A DNA stretch of 64,000 nucleotides from Achromobacter sp. Root83 (GTDB lineage Bacteria; Pseudomonadota; Gammaproteobacteria; Burkholderiales; Burkholderiaceae_B), in the NCBI RefSeq assembly GCF_001428845.1, contig NZ_LMIU01000027.1, forward strand, positions 1,910 to 65,909. Direction: 5' to 3'. The notes beneath the pieces are model-generated. The model was given only the letters and a program-made list of their open reading frames with translations, was not told the DNA's origin and searched no databases. Shown here piece by piece: positions 52,447 to 61,884 of the stretch. Position 1 is the stretch's first letter. The number at the start of each line of letters is the position of its first letter. The position numbers and the translations under genes are program-made.

Positions 52447-53574
52447 TCAACGGGCGACGCGGGTCCACTTGCCGTACCGTTCGACCATGCGTTCGTCAAA
52501 ACCGAACCCCAGTCCCGGCTCCTGATGCAAGACCACGCGACCCTGCTTGTGGGTCAATTGGCGATCGACCAGCTTGCGGAAATTCAGGACCTGGTCGTCC
52601 CAGAAAAATTCGACATAGCGCGCATTCGGCGTCGCGGCCACCAGCGGCGCATGCACGTCGTGGAACCAATGCGGGCAGACCACCACGCCATAGCTGGCGG
52701 CGGTGGCGGCGATGCGCTTCCACTCCGTGATGCCGCCGCAAACCGCCGCATCCGTCTGCAGGATGCCAGCAGCGCCCTTGTCCAGCAATTCCTTGTGATA
52801 CCAGCGGCCGTAGCCGATCTCGGCGGTGGCGATCGGCAGGTGTGTCAGGCGCGCCAACTTGGCGTGGCTGTCGATGTCGTCGGGACCGAAGGGTTCTTCG
52901 ATGAAATAGGGTTCGTACTGCTCGAAGCGCCGGATGTATTGCATGGCCTGGGTCACGTCCTGCCAGGCGTTGTTGCAGTCCATCATCAGTTCCACGTCCG
53001 GACCGACGGCCTCGCGCGCGGCCTTCAGGCGCGCCTCTTCCTCGCGCGGCGACAGGCGGCCCGTCTTCATCTTGACGGCGCGGAACCCCTTGTCCACATA
53101 GCTGGCCATTTCCTCGCCCAGGTGCTGCGGCGTCTTGCCGTCCAGGTAGTAGCCGCCGCTGGCATAGGCCGGCACGGTTTCGAGTTCCACGGCGCCCAGG
53201 AATTTGTGCAGCGGCAGGCCCGCCGTCTTGGCATTCAGGTCCCACAGCGCGATATCCAGCGCGCTCAGCGCCCGCATCACCGTGCCCTGGCGGCCTTGCA
53301 GCAGCGCTTCCTGGTACATGGCGTTCCACAGGCCCTCGACGGCGTGCGAGTCCTTGCCCAGCAGCACCGGGCCCAGCAGGCTCTGGACGGCCGCCTCGAA
53401 GATGGCGCCGCCGGCGCTGCCGACATAGCAAAAACCGATGCCTTCCACGCCGTCGGTGGAACGCACCTTGACCAACCCATAGTGGCGCGTGGAGACGGTG
53501 CGATTCGAAAACGAGGTGACTTTATCCAGGGGCACCGCGGCGGCGCATACGTCTATGGATTCAATGATGGGCAC
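52447..53574 (-). CDS. Enolase-superfamily dehydratase or racemase (mandelate-racemase type)
   Basis: The 375-residue product has the capping domain and barrel of the mandelate-racemase group. Visible catalytic elements are Lys168-x-Lys170 in 'VKMKTGR', metal ligands Asp199 ('MMDCNNAW'), Glu226/227 ('IEEPFGPDD') and Glu252 ('AEIGYG'), and the Asp275/His302 dyad ('QTDAAVCGG', 'PHWFHDVHA'). With this set it probably dehydrates a sugar acid, but the exact substrate is not predictable by eye. First gene of the leftward operon, divergent from a LysR regulator. Confidence 0.9.
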   Translation of the reverse strand: MPIIESIDVCAAAVPLDKVTSFSNRTVSTRHYGLVKVRSTDGVEGIGFCYVGSAGGAIFEAAVQSLLGPVLLGKDSHAVEGLWNAMYQEALLQGRQGTVMRALSALDIALWDLNAKTAGLPLHKFLGAVELETVPAYASGGYYLDGKTPQHLGEEMASYVDKGFRAVKMKTGRLSPREEEARLKAAREAVGPDVELMMDCNNAWQDVTQAMQYIRRFEQYEPYFIEEPFGPDDIDSHAKLARLTHLPIATAEIGYGRWYHKELLDKGAAGILQTDAAVCGGITEWKRIAATAASYGVVVCPHWFHDVHAPLVAATPNARYVEFFWDDQVLNFRKLVDRQLTHKQGRVVLHQEPGLGFGFDERMVERYGKWTRVAR

Positions 53575-53651
53575 GGTGGCTCCTTGGTAGCTGGGTTGTT
53601 TCGACAGGGCTTGGTCGGCGCGCCTTGCGCTGCCTCAATGCCATGGACGTA

Positions 53652-53671
53652 TTCTTCCCTCCACCAAAGAA
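53652..53671. promoter_or_regulatory. Candidate LysR-type operator
   Basis: TTCTT (53652-53656) and AAGAA (53667-53671) form an interrupted palindrome containing a T-N11-A element, in the gap between the dehydratase gene and the LysR gene. Confidence 0.3.
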
Positions 53672-53736
53672 AACAACAATTATCTTCACCCATCTTTAGA
53701 ATATGAAAAAAGCATCTTTTAAAGAGACGGACGGCC

Positions 53737-54615
53737 ATGGATTCGCGTTTTCTTCAAACCTATGTGCATGTGGTGGAACTGGGCTCCATTGCGCAGGCCG
53801 CGAGGCATCAGGGACTGACGCCGGCCACCGTGCAGCAACGGCTGCGGGCGCTGGAGGCGGATGTGGGCAGCGCGCTGATTGCGCGCTCGGGACGCACCGT
53901 CAAGCCCACGCCGGCCGGCGTCCGCATCCTTGAACGCGCGCGCGGCATTCTGCGCGATGTCCGCGACCTGCGGTCCGCGGCCTCGGATACGGAACTGCCG
54001 GCAGGCCCGCTACGGCTGGGTGCCACGCCCACGGCGCTGACGGGCATCATGCCGCCCGTGCTGCGCACCTGGGTGGCGCGCCATCCGCGCACCGAGATCT
54101 ACATCGAGCCGGCGCCCACCACGCTGCTTTATGGCAAGGTGCTGTCCGGCGAACTGGACGGCGCGCTACTGGTGCATCCGCTCTTTTCCATTCCCAAGAC
54201 CTGCGCCTGGCGCGACCTGCGCCACGAACCGCTGGTGCTGGTGACGCCTGCGGGCATGAAAGTGCAGGACCCCTTGGCCATCATCGCGCGGGAGCCTTAC
54301 ATCTGCTACGACCGCAGCGTAGTGGGCGGCAAGATGGCCGACGATTACCTGCGGGCGCGCAATCTGCGGCCGACGATAAGATTTGAACTCGATGGCATCG
54401 ACTCCATCGCCAAGCTGGTGTCGGAAGGCCTGGGCGTGGCGCTGTTGCCGGATTGGGCCACCACTGGAACGCCATCGGCGCGCGTCACGCGCTGGGCGCT
54501 GCCCGCGCCCTGCCCGGTGCGTACCGTGGGCGCCATCTGGCTGCGGTCAGGGGTGCGTTCGGAATTGATGCGGGCTTTCGTGGAACTGACCGAGTCGCAG
54601 CTCGGCCTGGACTGA
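53737..54615 (+). CDS. LysR-type transcriptional regulator
   Basis: The 292-residue product begins with the LysR helix-turn-helix ('FLQTYVHVVELGSIAQAARHQGLTPATVQQRLRALEADVG' within residues 5-45) and has the periplasmic-binding-like effector domain ('ELDGALLVHPLFSIPKTCAWRDL', 'LVSEGLGVALLPDW'). It is divergent from the dehydratase-aldolase-Bug operon and is its likely regulator. The Shine-Dalgarno is weak (GAGACGGA). Confidence 0.93.
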   Translation: MDSRFLQTYVHVVELGSIAQAARHQGLTPATVQQRLRALEADVGSALIARSGRTVKPTPAGVRILERARGILRDVRDLRSAASDTELPAGPLRLGATPTALTGIMPPVLRTWVARHPRTEIYIEPAPTTLLYGKVLSGELDGALLVHPLFSIPKTCAWRDLRHEPLVLVTPAGMKVQDPLAIIAREPYICYDRSVVGGKMADDYLRARNLRPTIRFELDGIDSIAKLVSEGLGVALLPDWATTGTPSARVTRWALPAPCPVRTVGAIWLRSGVRSELMRAFVELTESQLGLD

Positions 54616-54635
54616 AACACCCATAACCAGCGCAG

Positions 54636-55826
54636 CTAGGCGATGGCGTCCTGGCCATTGCGGGCGACGATCGCCCCGCCGGACACCACCAGGCGGCGGG
54701 GCGCCGGTTTGACCACGGCCTCGGCCACGCAACTCGCGTCGGCCAGAACCAGATCGGCGCGAGCGCCCGGGGCCAGGCCGTAATCGGCAAAGCCGCAAGC
54801 GCGGGCGGCGGCGCCGGTCACGCATTCGAACGCCCATTCGATCTCGTCGTCGCGGCGCAGGTCGTTGCGCAGACCGATCAGTGCGGCGCGGGCCAGCATG
54901 TCGGGACTGCCGTATGGCGTCCAGGTATCGCGGATCCCATCGTTGCCGCCAAAGAGCGTCACCCCTGCCTCGCGGCACGCACGCACGGACGGCACGGGCC
55001 GCGACGCGGGCGCCGTGGTCAGCAAAGCCACATCCAAAGCGGCCAGGCGCTGGAGCAGGCCGTCCAGCCGCCTGGCGTCGACGCTGCCCAGACAGAAGGC
55101 ATGGCTGATGACGGCCTTGCCGTTCATGCCCAATGCCTGGACGCGGTCCAGGATGAGCTCCAGCGTGAAGGCGCCCAGCTCGCCGGGCTCGTGCAGATGA
55201 ATGTCCACCGGCTTGCCATGTTTGCCGGCCAGCGCGAACAACAGGTCCAGGGATCTTGCGGGATCGCGGTCGATGGCGGATGGATCCAGCCCGCCAAGCA
55301 CATCCGCGCCCTGCGCCAGGGCCTGATCCAGCAGTTCCGCCGTGCCGGCGCGCGCCAGCAGGCCGGATTGCGGGAACGCAACGGTTTGAATTTCAATGCG
55401 GCCGGCAAGCTCCTGCCGCGTGGCGTGCACGCCATCCAGATGGCGCAGGCCAGCGTCGGTGTCGATATCGACGTGGGTCCGGATGCGGGTGGCGCCTTCG
55501 CGCAGAAAGGCCAGGGCCAGGGCGCGCGAATGGCTCGCGGCATCATGCCCCGTGCCGGCGCGCCAGGCGCGTTCATTGTCGATGCGGTCGGTCAGGGCCG
55601 GGCCGACCTCGTTCACGTACCAAGGCGAACCCCAGGTCGTTTTGTCCAGATGGGTGTGCCCTTCGATCAGGCCAGGCAGCAGCAAGGCGCCGCCGCCATC
55701 TTCCACCGGTACGTCCGGGCCGGCCTGGAGACGAGGCCCGATCTGCTGGATACGTCCATCGCGCACCAGCACGTCCACGGCACCGCCTTGCGGCGCGCGG
55801 ACGTTCTGCAGGAGCAGATCCGCCAT
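54636..55826 (-). CDS. Cytosine-deaminase-like amidohydrolase
   Basis: The 396-residue product is a metal-dependent amidohydrolase with 'GLIEGHTHLDKTTWG' (His57, His59), 'THVDIDTD', 'HLHEPGELGAFTLELI', 'VISHAFCLGS' and 'FGGNDGIRDTWTPYG', the set found in cytosine deaminase and related N-acyl or cyclic-amide hydrolases. The ATG at 55826 lies one base after the stop of a small upstream gene, so translation is coupled. A longer frame to 55970 is rejected. Substrate unknown. Confidence 0.88.
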   Translation of the reverse strand: MADLLLQNVRAPQGGAVDVLVRDGRIQQIGPRLQAGPDVPVEDGGGALLLPGLIEGHTHLDKTTWGSPWYVNEVGPALTDRIDNERAWRAGTGHDAASHSRALALAFLREGATRIRTHVDIDTDAGLRHLDGVHATRQELAGRIEIQTVAFPQSGLLARAGTAELLDQALAQGADVLGGLDPSAIDRDPARSLDLLFALAGKHGKPVDIHLHEPGELGAFTLELILDRVQALGMNGKAVISHAFCLGSVDARRLDGLLQRLAALDVALLTTAPASRPVPSVRACREAGVTLFGGNDGIRDTWTPYGSPDMLARAALIGLRNDLRRDDEIEWAFECVTGAAARACGFADYGLAPGARADLVLADASCVAEAVVKPAPRRLVVSGGAIVARNGQDAIA

Positions 55827-55827
55827 T

Positions 55828-56025
55828 TCAGAGTTGAGGCGGTTCGATCCAGAAGAAGCGCTCGCCCTGGCGGACCATGTCGGCAACGCCTTCCGCGCCG
55901 ATGCGATAGTCCGTGCCCATGAGCGTGGCGCCGCCGTCTTCATGGATATGGATGACGGCCAGCGGGTCATTGGCCATGGTGTACCAGTAGTAACCGGGCT
56001 TGAGATCGTGCAGGTCTGTATTCAT
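55828..56025 (-). CDS. 65-residue small protein coupled to the amidohydrolase
   Basis: The product opens 'MNTDLHDLKPGYYWYTMAND' and ends 'GERFFWIEPPQL'. It is rich in aromatic residues, acidic and soluble, with a plausible small beta fold ('LAVIHIHEDGGATLMGTDYRIG'-like stretch). The ATG at 56025 has CGAAG upstream; an alternative ATG at 56061 has no Shine-Dalgarno. I do not recognise the family. Its one-base spacing to the amidohydrolase start suggests a shared function or a dosage link. Confidence 0.65.
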   Translation of the reverse strand: MNTDLHDLKPGYYWYTMANDPLAVIHIHEDGGATLMGTDYRIGAEGVADMVRQGERFFWIEPPQL

Positions 56026-56098
56026 GCTTCGAGTATACAAATAACCTCGCGCTGTTTTCAAAAAGACAACACAAATTCAGACGGCGCCTGACATGAGG

Positions 56099-56111
56099 GA
56101 CGTGACACGTC
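56099..56111. repeat. Perfect 13-bp palindrome GACGTGACACGTC
   Basis: GACGTG and CACGTC flank a single A, 108 bases before the phage-type gene at 56219. It could be an operator. No regulator gene is adjacent. Confidence 0.45.
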
Positions 56112-56218
56112 ATACTCCCCCTGCGAGGCTTGAATCAAGCTCACTTAGTTGGCACGTGTCGACTCGGCCGCAACGGCAATAGCGCGCAAGCGTTGATCCT
56201 GAGGGGAATAGCGAGCAC

Positions 56219-56734
56219 ATGAAAAGGCAGTCACTCCAATTCAGCGAACCGCACAAGCAAGCCATTCTTGAAGGCGCCAAGGTGCAGAGCCGGCGTATCC
56301 TCAAACCCCAGCCGACCAAATTCACGACGGCCTGGTATGCGGATGCCGCGGATTCCGGCAGATGGGTGGCCATGGGCCCGTCGCCGGACAATCCTTCTGA
56401 GTTGCGCAGAACCTCAAGCTGGGTCAGATGCCCGTACGGAAAATCCGGCGAAACCATCATGCTGGCCGATGAAGCCGGCGAACCCTTTGCAACCGCCGTC
56501 GTCGTGGGCGTGCGTATCCAACGCCTGCAGAACCTGACCGAATCCGACGCACGCGCGGAAGGCACGCAAGCGCTCTATCAAAGTTCGGCATTGCTGCCTG
56601 GGGTTCCCCTGCAAACTGCGTTTGCATTGATGTGGTGCGAGCGCTATGGCTCGCATGCGTGGGCCGCGAATCCGTGGGTCTGGGTCGTGGAATACCGCCA
56701 CTCATCCCCGTACGAAAACCTGGAAAGCCAATGA
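56219..56734 (+). CDS. Phage-type protein with ASCH-like fold suspected
   Basis: The 171-residue product resembles small phage and prophage proteins that open with an 'ILEG.K.QTRR..KPQP' block: here 'QAILEGAKVQSRRILKPQP' at about 14-32. It continues 'CPYGKSGETIMLADE', 'VVGVRIQRLQNLTESDARAEG' and 'FALMWCERYGSHAWAANPWVWVVEYR', an order typical of ASCH-related RNA- or nucleotide-binding folds. No other phage gene, integrase or att site is seen, so it appears as a lone remnant or a domesticated gene. The start lacks a strong Shine-Dalgarno (GAGGGGA about 14 bases upstream). Confidence 0.7.
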   Translation: MKRQSLQFSEPHKQAILEGAKVQSRRILKPQPTKFTTAWYADAADSGRWVAMGPSPDNPSELRRTSSWVRCPYGKSGETIMLADEAGEPFATAVVVGVRIQRLQNLTESDARAEGTQALYQSSALLPGVPLQTAFALMWCERYGSHAWAANPWVWVVEYRHSSPYENLESQ

Positions 56735-57027
56735 AGCTGGCGCGCCGGCGCCACACCGTTACTGCTGCCCGCGCGCAGATGGTGACGACGTGTAACGCGG
56801 GCGAATAACTTCACCTCATTCCAGCTTATTTCAATCGACTTCAATGCAGGGTTCGCCAGGGTGAACGCCCGCTGCCGCAATGCAGCACCCGCACGGCTTG
56901 TATCAAAGGGACGGTTGCGGATTGTCGCTATTGAACCGGGCTCGCTTACGAATACCTGGCGCAAAGCACCGAAAATAGGGCCAACGAATACTCAACTTTG
57001 CTGCGTCAGGCAGTAGGCAGGTGCAAC

Positions 57028-57354
57028 ATGAAAAAATGGCTTATCGCAGGTGTGGGTGCCGCGGGTTTGCTGATCTCCAGCGTCGCCCTGGCTCGCGTGG
57101 ACGTGGGTATTTCCATCGGCGTGCCCGGAATCGTTTATCCCGCGCCGGTTTACGTCGCGCCCCAGCCTGTGTACGTGGCGCCACCTCCCCCCGTCTACTA
57201 CCGTCCGGCTCCCGTGTATATGGCGCCGCCGGTAATCTACCCGGCGCCGGTTTATTATCGCGGCGGCCGGCATTACGATCGCGGGTACTACCATGGACGC
57301 GGCCGTGGGCATGACCACGGGCATCACCGCGGCCGCGGCCATGATCGCGACTGA
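57028..57354 (+). CDS. Exported low-complexity protein, Pro/Tyr-rich then His/Gly/Arg-rich
   Basis: The 108-residue product has a signal peptide (MKKWLIAGVGAAGLLISSVALA). A middle section repeats short units such as PAPVYVAPQPVYVAPPPPVY, and the end repeats 'GRGHDHG' and 'RGRGHDRD' type units. The tail is strongly basic with many histidines, which may bind metal ions. It would be secreted to the periplasm or cell surface. No cysteine lipobox and no domain recognised. It is followed by a good terminator. Confidence 0.75.
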   Translation: MKKWLIAGVGAAGLLISSVALARVDVGISIGVPGIVYPAPVYVAPQPVYVAPPPPVYYRPAPVYMAPPVIYPAPVYYRGGRHYDRGYYHGRGRGHDHGHHRGRGHDRD

Positions 57355-57374
57355 TCGCGAACGGTGAATAAAAC

Positions 57375-57402
57375 AAAGGCCACTTTCGAGTGGCCTTTTT
57401 TC
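57375..57402 (+). terminator. Rho-independent terminator of the exported-protein gene
   Basis: AAAGGCCACT, loop TTCG, AGTGGCCTTT followed by further T residues. Confidence 0.9.
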
Positions 57403-57438
57403 CGGCAGGGCAATGTCCGGTGCCCTGTGGGGATACCC

Positions 57439-57597
57439 TCAGCCCGCGGGGGGCTGAACGGGTTTTCCGGTCAACACGACCGGTTGCTGCGACGCCTGCT
57501 TGGCTTTGTTATCGGCCCAGCGCGGCGATTCCTGAACAAGATCGATCCATCGGCGCGGCGCGCTCGACGCCCGCCACCAGCCATTATGCGGACGCAT
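57439..57597 (-). CDS. Possible 52-residue small protein
   Basis: An open frame from the ATG at 57597, with GGAG 7 bases upstream, overlaps the end of the 82-codon gene by 14 bases. The product begins 'MRPHNGWWRASSAPRRWIDL' and ends 'LTGKPVQPPAG'. Composition is unremarkable and I recognise no family. It is listed because ribosome binding and the overlap resemble a coupled gene pair; it may be spurious. Confidence 0.4.
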   Translation of the reverse strand: MRPHNGWWRASSAPRRWIDLVQESPRWADNKAKQASQQPVVLTGKPVQPPAG

Positions 57598-57832
57598 GAG
57601 CAAACTCCGGTTCGCCGTTGAAGCGCACGCCATTGATTCCCTGGAACAATTGACGGCTTTCCTGTTCCGCTTCGTGCAAGTTCGTGAACGGCGCCTGTCC
57701 CGGCACGGTCCAGCATTTTTCCGGTGCGGTTCCGCCTACGCGGCGGGTCCATATTTGCACACGGTAGCCCTGCTCGTCTTCATGAGCCACAGAGCATCTC
57801 ACACGAAAATCTCCAATCATTCTTGAAGTCAT
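57584..57832 (-). CDS. 82-residue protein of unknown function
   Basis: AAGGAG lies 7 bases before the ATG at 57832. The product opens 'MTSRMIGDFRVRCSVAHEDE' and includes 'YRVQIWTRRVGGTAPEKCWTV' and 'LHEAEQESRQLFQGINGVRF'. It is soluble and has no signal peptide. I recognise no family. The frame extends upstream to 57922, but there is no start signal there. Confidence 0.65.
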   Translation of the reverse strand: MTSRMIGDFRVRCSVAHEDEQGYRVQIWTRRVGGTAPEKCWTVPGQAPFTNLHEAEQESRQLFQGINGVRFNGEPEFAHASA

Positions 57833-57995
57833 GGACAACTCCTTGTTATATAAGTGAATGAAGCGTGTAGAACGCGGGTGTATTGTGCCGCAACTATCTG
57901 GCCCTTTTATTGAAATACACAATTGCTCACATCAAAATCAAGCACTTATGCCGGCAGAATAGCGTTCTAAAGCGACATGATTATGTCGCAATGAT

Positions 57996-58022
57996 AAAAA
58001 AAAACGGAGCCCGAAGGCTCCG
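57996..58022 (-). terminator. Rho-independent terminator of serS
   Basis: CGGAGCC (58005-58011), loop CGAA, GGCTCCG (58016-58022). On the minus strand a long T-run follows (A-run at 57996-58004 on the plus strand). A second, U-less hairpin GCGACAT/ATGTCGC lies just beyond (57972-57989). Confidence 0.85.
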
Positions 58023-58029
58023 CCTTTTT

Positions 58030-58047
58030 ATCGGCCATATGGCCGAT
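58030..58047. repeat. Perfect 18-bp palindrome ATCGGCCATATGGCCGAT
   Basis: It lies between the serS stop codon (58062) and the serS terminator, on the same transcript. As RNA it could only form a short-loop hairpin; as DNA it is a strong candidate for a dimeric protein-binding site. Confidence 0.65.
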
Positions 58048-58061
58048 GGACAACGGTTTTG

Positions 58062-59447
<1,386 letters not shown>

Positions 59448-60788
59448 TTACCGGTTCCTGGCACGTTCCTGCGCGTCCAGCTCACGCAGGAATGCCAGCT
59501 TTTGCTGGATTTTAGCCTCCAGGCCGCGATCGGTCGGCCGATAGAAGGAGGGATTGAGTCCATCAGGGAAATATTGCTCGGCCGCGGCGTAGCCGTGAGG
59601 CTCGTCGTGCGCGTAGCGGTAAGCCTTGCCATGGCCCAATTGCTTCATCAATTTGGTGGGCGCATTGCGCAGGTGGATGGGCACCGGCGCGCTGCCGTGT
59701 TCCGCGGCGAATTTGCGCGCCTGGTTATACGCGTTGTAGACCGCGTTCGACTTGGCCGCGCAGGCCATGTAGACCACCGCCTGCGCCAGCGCCAGCTCGC
59801 CTTCGGGCGAACCCAGGCGCTCGTAGATATCGGCGCCGTTCACCGCCAGGTCCGTGGCGCGCGGATCGGCCAGGCCGATGTCCTCGACCGCCATCCGCAC
59901 CAGCCGGCGCGACAGATACTTGGGGTCGGCGCCGCCGTCGATCATGCGGCAGAACCAGTACAGCGCGGCATCGGGGTTGGAGCCCCGCACCGATTTGTGC
60001 AGGGCGCTGATCTGGTCATAGAAGGCGTCGCCGCCCTTGTCGAAGCGCCGCAGGTTCTGCGACAGCGAGATCTCGAGCCAGGCGGCGTCCACCGTGTCGC
60101 GGCCCGCGGATTGCGCGGATTCGGCCACGACCTCCACCGCGCTGATCAGGCGGCGCGCGTCGCCATCGGCCCAGGCCGCCAACTGCTCGCGGGCGTCGGC
60201 CTCGACGCGGATGGTGTCGCCCTCGTCCATGCCGTCATTGAGCGCCTGCACGGCCCGATCGACCAATTGCTGCAGTTCTTCGGCCGTCAACGACTGCAGC
60301 ACGTAGACGCGAGCTCGCGACAGCAATGCCGAGTTGACCTCGAACGAGGGGTTCTCGGTGGTCGCGCCGATGAAGGTGAAGAGCCCGCTTTCCACGTAGG
60401 GCAGGAACGCGTCCTGCTGCGCCTTGTTGAAGCGATGGACCTCGTCGACGAAGAGGATGGTGCGGCGGCCCTGGCCTTGCGCCACCTGAGCCACCGTGAC
60501 CGCCTCGCGTATGTCTTTCACACCGCCCAGCACGGCGGATATGGCGATGAACTGGGCGTCGAACCCGTCGGCCATCAGGCGCGCCAGGGTGGTTTTGCCC
60601 ACGCCCGGCGGCCCCCAGAAAATCATGGAGTGCGGACGGCCGGATTCAAACGCGACGCGCAAGGGTTTGTCCGGCCCCAGCAGATGCGATTGCCCGACCA
60701 CGTCGGACAAGGTGCGTGGGCGCAGGCGCTCGGCAAGGGGCACATAGGGCCGATGCGCAGGATCGGCCGCGAAGAGATCGTTGCTCAT
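59448..60788 (-). CDS. rarA: Replication-associated recombination protein RarA
   Basis: RarA is an AAA+ clamp-loader-like ATPase that acts at stalled replication forks. The 446-residue product has '[22 protein letters not shown]', Walker A '[15 protein letters not shown]', Walker B '[20 protein letters not shown]', '[19 protein letters not shown]' and a C-terminal helical domain '[26 protein letters not shown]'. Complete, normal length. The Shine-Dalgarno is weak. Confidence 0.97.
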   Translation of the reverse strand: MSNDLFAADPAHRPYVPLAERLRPRTLSDVVGQSHLLGPDKPLRVAFESGRPHSMIFWGPPGVGKTTLARLMADGFDAQFIAISAVLGGVKDIREAVTVAQVAQGQGRRTILFVDEVHRFNKAQQDAFLPYVESGLFTFIGATTENPSFEVNSALLSRARVYVLQSLTAEELQQLVDRAVQALNDGMDEGDTIRVEADAREQLAAWADGDARRLISAVEVVAESAQSAGRDTVDAAWLEISLSQNLRRFDKGGDAFYDQISALHKSVRGSNPDAALYWFCRMIDGGADPKYLSRRLVRMAVEDIGLADPRATDLAVNGADIYERLGSPEGELALAQAVVYMACAAKSNAVYNAYNQARKFAAEHGSAPVPIHLRNAPTKLMKQLGHGKAYRYAHDEPHGYAAAEQYFPDGLNPSFYRPTDRGLEAKIQQKLAFLRELDAQERARNR

Positions 60789-60915
60789 TGGCAGCAGATG
60801 AAGGAAGACAGCAAGGATTTCAAGTCAGCATTACACCATGTCCCGGGCCGGGCGAATCCCTGTCCACCCGCCGCCGGGACGCCTCCCATGCCCGGCGTGG
60901 CGGCCCGCGGCGGCC

Positions 60916-61707
60916 CTAGCCCAGTGCGGGCGGGGAGAAGCGGCGGTTCGCCAGCACCGGCAGCACTTTCCGCGCATGAGCCAGGCGGTCGGGATCGATA
61001 TCGGCGAACAGCAGCGCCGGGGCTTCGCCCGCCCGCGCCGTCACCACGCCCAGGGGATCCACCACCATGCTGCAGCCGATGTTGCGCTCGCCGCATTCGC
61101 CGGCGGCAGCGACGTAGCAGGTGTTTTCCAGCGCGCGCGCGGTGACCAGGACCTCCCAGTGCATTTCCTTCAGCGGACCGCGCACCCAGGCGGCCGGCAA
61201 CACCAGCAGATCGGCGCCGTCCAGCGCCAGGCGGCGGGCCAGTTCGGGAAAGCGCACGTCATAGCAGGTCATCAGGCCCACGCGCAGCCCCGCGATCTCC
61301 AATAGCGGCGGGATCTCCGTGCCCGGGGTGACGTTGGTGGATTCCTTCATGGTGAAGGCGTCGTACAGGTGCAGCTTGCGGTACTGCGACAGGATCTTGC
61401 CGTCGCGCAGCGTGACCAGCGTGTTCCACACCCGCCCTTCTCCGGTCGGGACGTGGATGCACATCATGGTCGATAGCGGCGACCCCCGGCTGGCTTCCAG
61501 CAGGCGCGACATGAAGGGGCCATCCAGCGGTTGCGCAGCCTTCAGCACGATCTGCGGATCCGTGATGTCGCGGGCCAGTATCCCTTCAGGCAGGACCAGG
61601 AGGTCGGCCCCGCCCGCGCGGGCGCGTTCCATCAGGTCGACGCAGACCTGGGCGTTCTCTTCCCAGACGCGGCCGACGGCGAACTGACCCAAAGCGACTT
61701 TCAGCAT
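60916..61707 (-). CDS. Nitrilase-superfamily amidase (Nit2/YbeM-like)
   Basis: The 263-residue product has the C-N hydrolase triad Glu41 ('LPEGILARD'), Lys111 ('YRKLHLYDAF') and Cys148 ('MTCYDVRFPELARRL'). The YDVRFPE context marks the amidase branch that includes deaminated-glutathione amidase, not nitrilases. AGGAAG precedes the ATG at 61707; the longer frame to 63117 is antisense to the neighbour. It is divergent from the D-serine-dehydratase-like gene across 177 bases. Confidence 0.9.
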   Translation of the reverse strand: MLKVALGQFAVGRVWEENAQVCVDLMERARAGGADLLVLPEGILARDITDPQIVLKAAQPLDGPFMSRLLEASRGSPLSTMMCIHVPTGEGRVWNTLVTLRDGKILSQYRKLHLYDAFTMKESTNVTPGTEIPPLLEIAGLRVGLMTCYDVRFPELARRLALDGADLLVLPAAWVRGPLKEMHWEVLVTARALENTCYVAAAGECGERNIGCSMVVDPLGVVTARAGEAPALLFADIDPDRLAHARKVLPVLANRRFSPPALG

Positions 61708-61824
61708 GGTTCTTCCTCTGTGTGGGGCGGCCAGCACGTACGCCGTGCGCGGCGCTGCGACTATTTTCCCATTGTCGCGGCAGCCCCGACTACGGGAAAC
61801 TCCTAGCTCCCGCTTGTAAATTTC

Positions 61825-61840
61825 TTTCACGATAATGAAA
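61825..61840. promoter_or_regulatory. Interrupted palindrome between the amidase and the DSD-like gene
   Basis: TTTCA, 6 bases, TGAAA, in the AT-rich part of a divergent promoter region. It is a candidate operator of an RpiR- or LysR-like dimer; no regulator is adjacent. Confidence 0.35.
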
Positions 61841-61884
61841 AAAATCTGATTTGACGTAAATATTTTCCAAGACAGGCGACCGCC

